DNA from: PVC group bacterium
GTDB taxonomy: Bacteria > Verrucomicrobiota > Kiritimatiellia > CAIKKV01
Assembly (NCBI GenBank): GCA_945898015.1
Contig: CAMDGM010000035.1
Coordinates: forward strand, 1-35,700
DNA: 35,700 bases
Reading direction: 5' to 3'
The notes under the pieces were generated by a model. That model searched no databases, was not told the origin of the DNA, and saw only the letters and a list, made by a program, of their open reading frames with translations. Position 1 is the first letter of the stretch. Every line of letters begins with the position of its first letter. The position numbers were made by a program, and so were the translations under genes. This document shows positions 29,118-35,700 of the stretch, in pieces.

Positions 29118-29956
29118 AACTCCATCCGTTTCATCACGGCCCGGATATCGCCGGGGAGGGGCGACTCCACGCGTACCGGAATGCCTGTTTCCGGGTCTGG
29201 GTATTCCAGTCTAGCGGCGTGAAGCATGTGACGTGAAATGCCCTGATAGGCCTCGTTTTGAGGGCCTGACGTCCCATACTCGCGATCGCCCAAAACGGGA
29301 TGACGGATCATCGAAAGATGTTTCCGGATCTGGTGAGTGCGCCCGGTTTCGATTTTCACCTGGACATGACTTGCCAATCGGTTGGAATCCAGCACATGCA
29401 GGCGGGTGACCGCTTTCAGATTGTCCAACGGCTTTTCGATCACGGTATCCGTGGCGATCGTGCCGGCCACGAGGGCGTGGTAGATTTTCCCAATCCGTTC
29501 GGCCCTGAATTGTTCCACCATCCGGGCGAACAGGTCGTCGGTTTCGGCAAACAGCAAGCATCCTGAAGTATCACGGTCCAACCGGTGAACCGCTCGAATG
29601 GCTGGTTTGGCGGTCTGTTCGCGCAGGCGGCTTTCCACGCTGTCCGGTCCGTTAGAGAGCAATCCGGGAGGTTTGTCGGCCACGAGATAGCGGCCGTCCG
29701 TGAAAAGGATGCGCAGCGGGGACGGAATCGGGCGTGACTCCGTGGGCGTATCATCCAGAAAAGCGGCCACCGAATCTCCGGCCTTGAGCGTGTGGCGAGC
29801 CATCCAGACCCGGCGGTCGTTGATAAACACGTTGCGCCGATCCAGAAGTTCTTTGGCCCGTCGTCTGGAAACGTCAAGCTTGCCGGCCAGGAAGGCAATC
29901 AGTTCCTGGCCCTGTTCCGAGGGGGTGACCACAAAGGGCTTTTTTTGAAGACCCAT
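29111..29956 (-). CDS. RluA-family 23S/tRNA pseudouridine synthase
   Basis: 281 residues from ATG 29956, chosen because AAGGAG lies 10 nt upstream; an in-frame ATG at 29995 has no ribosome site. It changes uridine to pseudouridine in RNA. An S4 RNA-binding domain (residues about 20-65, DVSRRRAKELLDRRNVFIND) precedes the catalytic domain, with HRLDRDTSG and catalytic Asp127. Other motifs are GKIYHALVAG and GRTHQIRKHLSMIRHPVLGD. Which site it modifies (RluC-, RluD- or RluA-type) cannot be told. Convergent with infA, divergent from greA. Confidence 0.92.
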   Translation of the reverse strand: MGLQKKPFVVTPSEQGQELIAFLAGKLDVSRRRAKELLDRRNVFINDRRVWMARHTLKAGDSVAAFLDDTPTESRPIPSPLRILFTDGRYLVADKPPGLLSNGPDSVESRLREQTAKPAIRAVHRLDRDTSGCLLFAETDDLFARMVEQFRAERIGKIYHALVAGTIATDTVIEKPLDNLKAVTRLHVLDSNRLASHVQVKIETGRTHQIRKHLSMIRHPVLGDREYGTSGPQNEAYQGISRHMLHAARLEYPDPETGIPVRVESPLPGDIRAVMKRMELT

Positions 29957-30067
29957 TTTTTTTCGGCTCCTTCTTGTCTTTTCTGCTGCCATCATATATA
30001 CTTTTACATTCTTGATAAAGTCCTAAACCCACAGTGGGTATGCCGCGATTCCCCGGGAGTGCACCGA

Positions 30068-32248
30068 ATGGACCCTGCCGTCATGTTGAAGCCGTTGCCG
30101 GAAATCGAGGAATGGTTCCTCGCGCGGGTGGAAGAAACCCCGCTTCTGATCCCCGACCTTATTGCCGCACTCAAAGCCGTGAGCGTCGACCCGGAACGAC
30201 GGGGCGCTGTAGAATCCTGGGCGGAAGTCCTGCATGAGCGGCTCAAAAAAGAACACGCCATGGAAGCGGGCGTGGATTTGACGGAACTTCGGGCGACCTG
30301 TTTGGCTGGCAAGACCGAGGCTGATCGTCGTCTTTTCTGCGATAAATGGGTTACCGACTTGTTTTCCCGTGAAAGCATGGGGCGGAATTTTGTTCTTGGC
30401 GCTGGTTTTCGGGATCCCATTCCGCTGACGTCCTGCTTCCGCCGGCTGCGCCTTTTGATGGCGTTGAAGCCTGGCGCCTTCTGCATTCACAAGTCCTGGG
30501 GGCCCGGCACCGTGAAGCGATTGGATGATTTTTACTCCAAGGTCGTGGTTGATTTCGCGGGGCATCCTCATCATGAGATGTCCTATACCTTTGTGGCCGA
30601 GTCGTTGGAATTGCCAGGCGATGACCATTTGCTTTCAATTCAATTCAGAAATCCGGCGCGGCTCGCGGCCTTGGTGCAGGATCAACCCGCCGAAGTCGTC
30701 CGGCTGGCGTTGAAAAGCTTCGGGGCTATGCCGATGGCCCGTCTGCAGCAGACCCTGTGTCCCGGAATCCTGCCGAATACCGGATGGAAAGCGTTTTGGG
30801 ATTCCGCCCGGAAAGGCCTCCTGGCAGCGGGGGACTGTGAAATTCCCGCCAAGAAACTGGAGCCGATCCGGCTGATTGACCGTACCGCGTCGCCCGCCGA
30901 ACGCTGGACGGGGCGGTTACGTGATGAGCGGCGTCTTGAAGTGCTGACAACCTTGTTTGAGGAATTGAGTCAGGACCGTGAGCGCCCGCAAGGCGATTTA
31001 GGGTTTAACCGGCTCCTGTGTGACAAATTGAACGCGGTGTTGCTGGGTGCTGCGCGTTCTCAGGAGGAACTCGTTGTGAGGGCCATGCTGGCGGCCCGCC
31101 AGATGAAGGTAACGCCTGACAAGGCCGATATGCCGACCATGCGCGCCCGGTGGCTTGCGGAAAAGACATTCAAGAAGCTCCTGAATGATCTTCCTGTCCG
31201 GCTGGTTTGCCCTTTTCTCCTGATGGTTACGGAAGATCTGGCAGATGGCGTGCCACTCCTGCTTGCGCTCATTCCGGTGCTGAATCTGTCGCCCATGTCT
31301 GAGTCGATCGATCTGTTGAGGGAGAAGGGCTTGGAGGTCGTCTTGCGTGATTCACTTCGCAAGGTTGCCTATGGCCGTCACGAAAACATTCGATTCCTCT
31401 GCTGGATGGCGAAGAATTTGGACCGGGTTCAGGAGTGGGGGTTGGTGACGTTGGAGGAATTGCCCTTCCGCATTATCGAGATGTTGCGCGGTGTTTTCAT
31501 GTACGAAGACCTTCGTGCCGCCAATACGCTCAAGCTCTTATTGAATGACAAGGAGTGGTTGCAGCGGACCGTTGGGCTTATGGACGAAATCCGGCGAGCG
31601 GACTTTTTGCGCCTTGTCCGAGAACCCGATGCGGCCATGTATTTCGATTCGCAGGCGCTCCTCGGCCGGTTGATCGTGCTCTTTCCGGAACTTGCCGCCG
31701 CCTTTGAGTCCGATGTGACCCGGCCGCTCCGGCCCACCTCAGGGCTGACCTCCTGGCGATCCTACACCAAGCGTCAGCGGCAGATGGAACGCCTCGTGAA
31801 CATCGAACTCCCGAAAAACGCGCGCGACATTGAAGTCGCCCGCAGCTACGGGGATTTGCGTGAAAATCACGAGTATAAGACAGCCCGGGAGATGCAGGCC
31901 ATTCTGCTGCGTCGGCAGGAAGAGTTGCAGCGCGACCTTCAGACCGTTCGGGGGACCGATTTCGAAGGGTTTTCGACGGATACCGCTGGCATGGGTGTTC
32001 AGGTGGACCTTGAGTTTCCGGATGGCGGAAAGCTGGTATATGCCGTTCTCGGCGAATGGGATCAGGATCCGGAATGGAACATCATTTCCTGTCAGAGCGG
32101 ATTGGGAAAACGGCTTGAAGGGTTGAAGCCAGGCGATGTGGTCGCGATTCCCGACGGGGATGGACGGGATCGGGAAGCCCGCTTGACCGCCGTTCGTTCC
32201 CTTCCGTCCGAGATCAAGGAATGGGTTCGAAACATGACGGCTTCGTGA
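30068..32248 (+). CDS. greA: Long GreA-type transcription elongation factor (726 aa)
   Basis: 726 residues from ATG 30068 (GGAG 8 nt upstream); the frame is open further upstream but runs antisense to rluA and is not coding-like. The last about 155 residues are a whole GreA: a coiled coil (LPKNARDIEVARSYGDLRENHEYKTAREMQ) with the acidic tip D596/E599 that enters the RNA polymerase secondary channel, and the C-terminal FKBP-like domain (EFPDGGKLVYAVLGEWDQDP). GreA rescues backtracked polymerase by helping it cut the RNA. E. coli GreA has 158 residues; the 570-residue helical N-terminal part is extra. A similar long GreA is known in Chlamydiae. The role of the extension is unknown. Confidence 0.9.
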   Translation: MDPAVMLKPLPEIEEWFLARVEETPLLIPDLIAALKAVSVDPERRGAVESWAEVLHERLKKEHAMEAGVDLTELRATCLAGKTEADRRLFCDKWVTDLFSRESMGRNFVLGAGFRDPIPLTSCFRRLRLLMALKPGAFCIHKSWGPGTVKRLDDFYSKVVVDFAGHPHHEMSYTFVAESLELPGDDHLLSIQFRNPARLAALVQDQPAEVVRLALKSFGAMPMARLQQTLCPGILPNTGWKAFWDSARKGLLAAGDCEIPAKKLEPIRLIDRTASPAERWTGRLRDERRLEVLTTLFEELSQDRERPQGDLGFNRLLCDKLNAVLLGAARSQEELVVRAMLAARQMKVTPDKADMPTMRARWLAEKTFKKLLNDLPVRLVCPFLLMVTEDLADGVPLLLALIPVLNLSPMSESIDLLREKGLEVVLRDSLRKVAYGRHENIRFLCWMAKNLDRVQEWGLVTLEELPFRIIEMLRGVFMYEDLRAANTLKLLLNDKEWLQRTVGLMDEIRRADFLRLVREPDAAMYFDSQALLGRLIVLFPELAAAFESDVTRPLRPTSGLTSWRSYTKRQRQMERLVNIELPKNARDIEVARSYGDLRENHEYKTAREMQAILLRRQEELQRDLQTVRGTDFEGFSTDTAGMGVQVDLEFPDGGKLVYAVLGEWDQDPEWNIISCQSGLGKRLEGLKPGDVVAIPDGDGRDREARLTAVRSLPSEIKEWVRNMTAS

Positions 32249-32270
32249 TAAGATTATAAACGGGATCGGC

Positions 32271-32300
32271 TTGACAGGGGAAGCCTAACAAGCATATTCT
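32271..32300 (+). promoter_or_regulatory. Sigma70-like promoter of the dksA-lspA-miaA cluster
   Basis: A perfect TTGACA (32271-32276) and TATTCT (32295-32300) are 18 bp apart. Transcription would start near 32307, so a start codon at 32309 is unlikely and ATG 32342 is favoured. Confidence 0.65.
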
Positions 32301-32341
32301 TAACGACTTTGTTGAAAATGCAGACACGAGGAAGATGCGAT

Positions 32342-32980
32342 ATGCCCGAGAAAAATAAAGCTGTAACGCGCACAGTCGCGAAGCTGAAAAAGAAGCCCAT
32401 CGCCAAACCCGTCTCCAAGGCGGTCAGCAAGAAGCCTGTCGTCAAAGCGGTTGCCAAGGTAATGGTTAAGCCTGTCGTCAAGAAGGCGCCGACGCCCGTG
32501 TTGGTGGAAAAGAAATCACCTCCCGCCGTCAAGGTGAAGCCCGAGATCAAATGCCCATTTGGGCAGAAGGATCTGGAGCGATTCAAGAAATTACTTTTTG
32601 ATTTGCGAGCCCGATTGACGGGGCAGGTGTCAGCTTTGGCCAGTGAGTCGTTGACTGTGGCCGACGAAACGCCTGCCGAAGATCGCACCGATGATTTTGA
32701 TCGGGAATTTGCTCTGAATGTGGCGGGAACGGTTCAGGACGCACTTTTTGAGATTGACGAAGCGTTGCGTCGGATCATGGATGGCCGTTATGGCATTTGT
32801 GAAATCAGCGGTAAAGCGATAGAAAAAGAACGCCTCAAAGCCTTGCCGTATGCCCGTTATTGCGTGGCGATACAGGCTGACATGGAAAAAGGGCGCACCC
32901 GATATCGTCCTTTTGGGAATGCCATCATTCAGCCTCCGGAACGCGAGCCGAATGCCGCGGAATCCGAAGAGCAGGAGTAA
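32342..32980 (+). CDS. DksA/TraR-family protein with a basic N-terminal tail
   Basis: 212 residues from ATG 32342, with AGGA 9 nt upstream. DksA-type proteins bind RNA polymerase through the secondary channel and tune transcription with ppGpp. Residues 1-70 are rich in Lys, Pro, Val and Ala with repeats such as KPVSKAVSKKPVVKAV, like histone H1-type tails, and may bind nucleic acid. Residues about 75-145 form the coiled coil, followed by a zinc-finger fold (DGRYGICEISGKAI...ALPYARYCVAIQ). Two of the four zinc ligands are lost: C153 is followed by S156, C174 by I177. Such degenerate fingers are known in this family. The next gene, lspA, starts 24 bp later. Confidence 0.88.
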   Translation: MPEKNKAVTRTVAKLKKKPIAKPVSKAVSKKPVVKAVAKVMVKPVVKKAPTPVLVEKKSPPAVKVKPEIKCPFGQKDLERFKKLLFDLRARLTGQVSALASESLTVADETPAEDRTDDFDREFALNVAGTVQDALFEIDEALRRIMDGRYGICEISGKAIEKERLKALPYARYCVAIQADMEKGRTRYRPFGNAIIQPPEREPNAAESEEQE

Positions 32981-33004
32981 TAGCGCTTTCGGGGTGGGTG
33001 GTCC

Positions 33005-33454
33005 ATGTTGGTGTTGGTACTTGGCATCCTGATTGCGATGGCGGACCAGGTCGTTAAAGTGCTGGTCCGCTTTCGCTTTTTCCCTGGGGAATCAATCACA
33101 GTGATTCCCTCCTTGTTTGATTTAACCTATGTGCGAAATACGGGTGCCGCGTGGGGGCTTTTCAATGGGGCCAACGTCGCGTTGGCGGTTTTTTCCCTCG
33201 TGGTGCTGGTGCTGCTGATCGTGTTCCGGCACCATTTTGTGGGTTCATTCCGGTTGCAACGGGTGGCGCTGGGACTTACAGCGGGCGGGATACTGGGTAA
33301 TCTGTTTGATCGATTGCGACTGGGCTACGTGGTCGACTATCTGGATTTCTACCGGGGTGGTTACCACTTTCCGTCGTTTAATATAGCGGACGCCGCCATC
33401 TGCTCCGGTGTTTTTTTCTATCTGATCACGTCTTTCCGATCGGACGCCACTTAA
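33005..33454 (+). CDS. lspA: Lipoprotein signal peptidase
   Basis: 149 residues. LspA cuts the signal peptide from prolipoproteins at the lipobox Cys, in the inner membrane. Four hydrophobic segments are visible. The conserved VRNTGAAWG (43-51) is present and the two catalytic aspartates are D111 in VVDYLDF and D129 in FNIADAAI. It would process the GH172 lipoprotein of this window. It lies between dksA and miaA (2-bp gap), in the same cluster. Confidence 0.95.
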   Translation: MLVLVLGILIAMADQVVKVLVRFRFFPGESITVIPSLFDLTYVRNTGAAWGLFNGANVALAVFSLVVLVLLIVFRHHFVGSFRLQRVALGLTAGGILGNLFDRLRLGYVVDYLDFYRGGYHFPSFNIADAAICSGVFFYLITSFRSDAT

Positions 33455-33456
33455 CC

Positions 33457-34476
33457 ATGGCTGTTTGTGTTCCACCCGGGCATGCCTATTTTCTGGTAGG
33501 GCCCACCGCCTCCGGGAAGACAGACGCAGCACACCTTCTGGCACGCGAAATGGGGTGCGATCTGCTTTCGGTTGATTCCATGCTCGTGTATCGAGGTATG
33601 GACATCGGGACGGCGAAGCCCGAGTCCTCACTTTTAAGAGAATGTCGTTACTGGGGGTTGGACTTGGTAGAACCGGGCGAACCGTTTTCCTTGGCCCTTT
33701 TTCAGGCGGAAGTTCTTCGTGCGGTAGAGGCGAATGCCCGGAAAGGGCGGGGATTGGTGGTTGTCGGTGGTACGGGTTTATATGTCAAGGCCCTGGTTCA
33801 TGGGCTTGATGAAAGTCCGCCCGCCGATATGGAGCGTCGCCGGTGGTGGGAGTCGCGCCTGCTCAAGGAGGGGATCGCCCCCCTGCAGCAGGAACTTGAG
33901 CGGGTTTATCCTGTCCTGGCCGCATCTTTAACAGAAGCGGATCGGGGCAACGCCCGACGGTTGATTCGAGCCCTTGATCTGGGGGCCGCTGGTGTGACCT
34001 CGGTCCGTCGTGGTTGGAGCGAGCAAATGGATTTGACGCCCTTGACGGGCCTTCAACTCACGGGCCTGATCCTTCGGAGCCGGATTGAGCAGCGGGTCTT
34101 GCGCATGTATGAGGGTGGCTTGTTGGTGGAGGTTGAACAACTTCTTAAAAACGGGCTGGAAAAGGCGCCCACGGCCTGTCAGGCCATTGGGTATGCCGAA
34201 GCCATCGCCTGCCTGAAGGGGACGATGACACGGGCGACAGCACAAGCGGAGACTATTCGCCGTACGTGGCAACTAGCGAGGCGACAGCGGACATGGTTCC
34301 GGCATCAGGCGTCTGTTCGTTGGATTGAGGTCGAGGCGACCTGGCCGGTTGAAGTGGTGGCCGCTCGGGTTCGTCAGAGTTGGGCGGAAACGGGTCCTGT
34401 CCGATTGGCGCTTCCGGAGAGTCTTCTGTCAAGCGACGGGTCGGGGGCGAGTTTGAATGATGCGCGTCGCTCTTGA
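33457..34476 (+). CDS. miaA: tRNA dimethylallyltransferase
   Basis: 339 residues. MiaA transfers a dimethylallyl group to A37 of tRNAs reading codons that start with U. A P-loop GPTASGKT (15-22) starts the protein, then LLSVDSMLVYRGMDIGTAKP with D40/S41, and VVGGTGLYVKAL. The C-terminal part keeps the family RQRTWFR. Only two bases separate it from lspA, so the genes are likely translated in a coupled way. No Shine-Dalgarno of its own is clear. Its last codons overlap the promoter of the downstream tRNA gene. Confidence 0.95.
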   Translation: MAVCVPPGHAYFLVGPTASGKTDAAHLLAREMGCDLLSVDSMLVYRGMDIGTAKPESSLLRECRYWGLDLVEPGEPFSLALFQAEVLRAVEANARKGRGLVVVGGTGLYVKALVHGLDESPPADMERRRWWESRLLKEGIAPLQQELERVYPVLAASLTEADRGNARRLIRALDLGAAGVTSVRRGWSEQMDLTPLTGLQLTGLILRSRIEQRVLRMYEGGLLVEVEQLLKNGLEKAPTACQAIGYAEAIACLKGTMTRATAQAETIRRTWQLARRQRTWFRHQASVRWIEVEATWPVEVVAARVRQSWAETGPVRLALPESLLSSDGSGASLNDARRS

Positions 34477-34500
34477 CAAGGGGAGAAGCGATCTTATACA
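34473..34500 (+). promoter_or_regulatory. Strong promoter of the tRNA-Met gene
   Basis: TTGACA (34473-34478) and TATACA (34495-34500) are separated by 16 bp. The -35 box contains the TGA stop of miaA. Transcription would start near 34507, about 15 nt before the tRNA. Confidence 0.75.
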
Positions 34501-34521
34501 GTATCCGTTCATTTGAAACAC

Positions 34522-34597
34522 GGCGGTATAGCTCAGTTGGCAGAGCAGAGGAATCATAATCCTCGTGTCCGGGGTTCAAATCCCTGTACCGCCACCA
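34522..34597 (+). tRNA. tRNA-Met (anticodon CAT), CCA encoded
   Basis: All four arms fold: acceptor GGCGGTA/TACCGCC, D-arm GCTC/GAGC, anticodon stem GAGGA/TCCTC with loop ATCATAA, T-arm CGGGG/CCCTG with loop TTCAAAT. The anticodon CAT is at 34555-34557. The discriminator is A and CCA is encoded at 34595-34597. The first acceptor pair is G-C, so this is not an initiator tRNA of the usual unpaired type. Elongator Met is most likely; tRNA-Ile2 (CAT modified to lysidine) cannot be excluded by sequence alone. Confidence 0.93.
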
Positions 34598-34644
34598 TTT
34601 TTAGTGTTGATTCAGCAGGATATGCCAGACATCCTGGGTGGCCA

Positions 34645-34863
34645 TCAGGCGCGTTCGACAATCAGGTCCGGATTGACTTGTTCGCGCAATACGCGTTCAA
34701 TGCCATTTTTTAGCGTTGCCGTGGCGTGAGGGCAGCAGCCGCAGGCACCCTTGAGCTTGAGCTTGATTGTGTTTCCAGTTATCGATACGAGTTCTAGATC
34801 GCCTCCATCATCCTGAAGCATTTTCCGCAGATCTTCCAAAGTTGATTTGATTTTTTCTTCCAT
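34645..34863 (-). CDS. NifU-like Fe-S cluster scaffold (NifU C-terminal domain)
   Basis: 72 residues, a single NifU C-terminal domain. Such proteins carry or build Fe-S clusters for transfer to other proteins. The CxxC motif is C41-G-C-C44 within GACGCCPHATATLKNG; C43 is an extra Cys. AGGA lies a few bases before the ATG. It is convergent with the tRNA gene. No other Fe-S biogenesis genes are in the window. Confidence 0.92.
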   Translation of the reverse strand: MEEKIKSTLEDLRKMLQDDGGDLELVSITGNTIKLKLKGACGCCPHATATLKNGIERVLREQVNPDLIVERA

Positions 34864-34972
34864 ATCGGGTCCTTTCTTATTCTTAAATTCTACTATTATC
34901 AGGGTGACATGGAAAGACTAAAGGGTTCTGCGTGTGGGGCGCAGGCTTTCGACTGGCATGATGACTGACTGT

Positions 34973-35545
34973 TTACAGGCCAAGCCGTTCGAATTGTTCA
35001 GTGGGCGCATGGGTCGCCCGCATCAGGGTCTTGAGTAATCCGAGCATACGTGTTTCCACAGCCGCATCGTGGATGGGGCGCTCTTGTCCGGGATCTTGGT
35101 CCAGGTCAAACAACAAGGAGCCAAACTCATGCGCGTTCACCCAAGGTCGGCCTTCGATCTTCATAGTCCGACAACCCTTGGTAAAGGGGAATGGATCCGC
35201 CAGTCGGATATCCTGAAGCTCATGGGGGTCAAAGCTTGTCCGCATATGGGCCGGCATTAGCGTATATTCGAAAAGCGGGCGGTTGTTTGGGCTGATGGGA
35301 GCGCGCATATAGACATACCGGCCATCGGTTACATTCACATGACCGCCAAAGAGGCCGTAGAGCCCTGCTTCACGGACCGGTTTGTCGGACGCCTCGGCAT
35401 CCCGAAGCGGAAGCCCCTGCATGGACGTCGGGAGTGGAATGCCAAAGTAGTCCAGGATAGTGGGGGCGATGTCGATGGTTTGCACGAGGCTTTGCCGGCG
35501 TTCGCCGGTCTTGCGGGAACGGGGATCCCAGATGAAAAAGGGCAT
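34973..35545 (-). pseudogene. Sulfatase, C-terminal remnant lacking the catalytic half
   Basis: 190 residues from ATG 35545, where usual sulfatases have 450-550. It matches the second part of arylsulfatases: the ending of the core (TIDIAPTILDYFGIPLPTSMQGLPL), the strand-rich tail (LYGLFGGHVNVTDGRYVYM) and FDLDQDPGQERPI. The N-terminal part with the CxPSR formylglycine site and metal ligands is absent. In frame, a TGA lies 42 bp upstream and no sulfatase sequence is seen from there to the window end. It is therefore probably a truncated gene, or the far end of one rearranged beyond the window. The ATG overlaps the stop of another frame (TAATG). Confidence 0.75.
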
Positions 35546-35700
35546 TAGAGCCTGTCGCCGCCGTTTTGGAATGATTCTTCTTCAGCCGATCTGAAAGATC
35601 CATTTTCTTCCCTTCTTGGCTGATCCGTCCGGGTCATCTTCTTCCTTCTTCTCCGTGTCGTCGTGGCCGGCGGTGTGCCCTCCGGTGACGCGGGATCATC
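35545..35700 (-). CDS. C-terminal end of an unrecognised open frame (partial)
   Basis: An open frame enters from the right window edge and stops with TAA at 35545-35547, sharing a base with the ATG of the sulfatase remnant (TAATG). The translation is rich in Arg, Glu, Pro and Thr (it includes TTTRRRRKK and ENGSFRSAEEES) and I do not recognise it. The purine-rich repeats (AGAAGAAGG) make the frame uncertain; another frame here reads GHDDTEKKEEDDPDG and ends in TGA. Its coding status is low-confidence. Confidence 0.25.
   Translation of the reverse strand, partial: DDPASPEGTPPATTTRRRRKKMTRTDQPRREENGSFRSAEEESFQNGGDRL

Noticed and set aside
29792..30067. 92-codon extension upstream of greA
   Set aside because: It runs antisense to rluA, and ATG 30068 has a GGAG site at good spacing.
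34616..34636. CAGGAT/ATCCTG hairpin after the tRNA as a terminator
   Set aside because: Only 6 bp with a 9-nt loop and no T-run; could be chance.

Overview
The window looks like chromosomal DNA of a Gram-negative bacterium of the Planctomycetes-Verrucomicrobia-Chlamydiae (PVC) group, most likely Verrucomicrobiota, Kiritimatiellota or Lentisphaerota. This is inference, not a database result. The pointers are a Kdo transferase gene (LPS outer membrane), a GreA of about 726 residues with a very long N-terminal extension (a form known in Chlamydiae), a sulfatase remnant, a GH172/DUF2961 lipoprotein, a DksA-like protein with a degenerate zinc finger, and a giant secreted protein built of DUF11, SdrD-B, CARDB and beta-helix modules.

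Layout. Positions 1-146 are the 3' end of a group II intron (domains V and VI). Positions 222-1657 are a complete IS3-family insertion sequence with 27-bp inverted repeats and an A9G frameshift site. Next comes a lipoprotein glycoside hydrolase gene (1910-4309, +). Convergent to it is a minus-strand cluster glyQS-larB-larC (8039 to 4333). A gene-free, palindrome-rich stretch (8040-8542) follows. Then comes a minus-strand operon of a small HTH-REC regulator (18352-17690) and a 3039-residue secreted surface protein (17662-8543), read from a strong sigma70-like promoter at 18427-18454.

Divergent from that operon is a long housekeeping run on the plus strand: dprA, topA, xerC, waaA, tgt, yajC, secDF (fused) and infA (18585-29073). 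It carries DNA uptake/recombination, supercoiling, chromosome dimer resolution, LPS core, queuosine modification and Sec translocon functions. Several genes overlap by 4 bp, so translational coupling is likely. An RluA-type pseudouridine synthase faces back (29956-29111, -). Then come the long greA (30068-32248) and a cluster with its own promoter: dksA-like, lspA, miaA, followed by tRNA-Met(CAT) with its own promoter. The window closes with a NifU-like Fe-S scaffold and the C-terminal third of a sulfatase lacking its catalytic half, both on the minus strand.

Most unusual points: a 1029-bp circularly permuted LamG-DUF2341 cassette inside a DUF11 domain of the giant protein, bounded by 5-bp repeats; the HTH-REC regulator with a cluster of TGTTGG-type half-sites around its promoter; a hairpin that hides the dprA ribosome binding site; a topoisomerase I whose zinc fingers are replaced by three copies of a short repeat; and a 35-bp palindrome inside the GH172 gene. 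No complete undescribed defence or mobile system was found. The regulator plus giant exoprotein is the best candidate for a locally novel unit.
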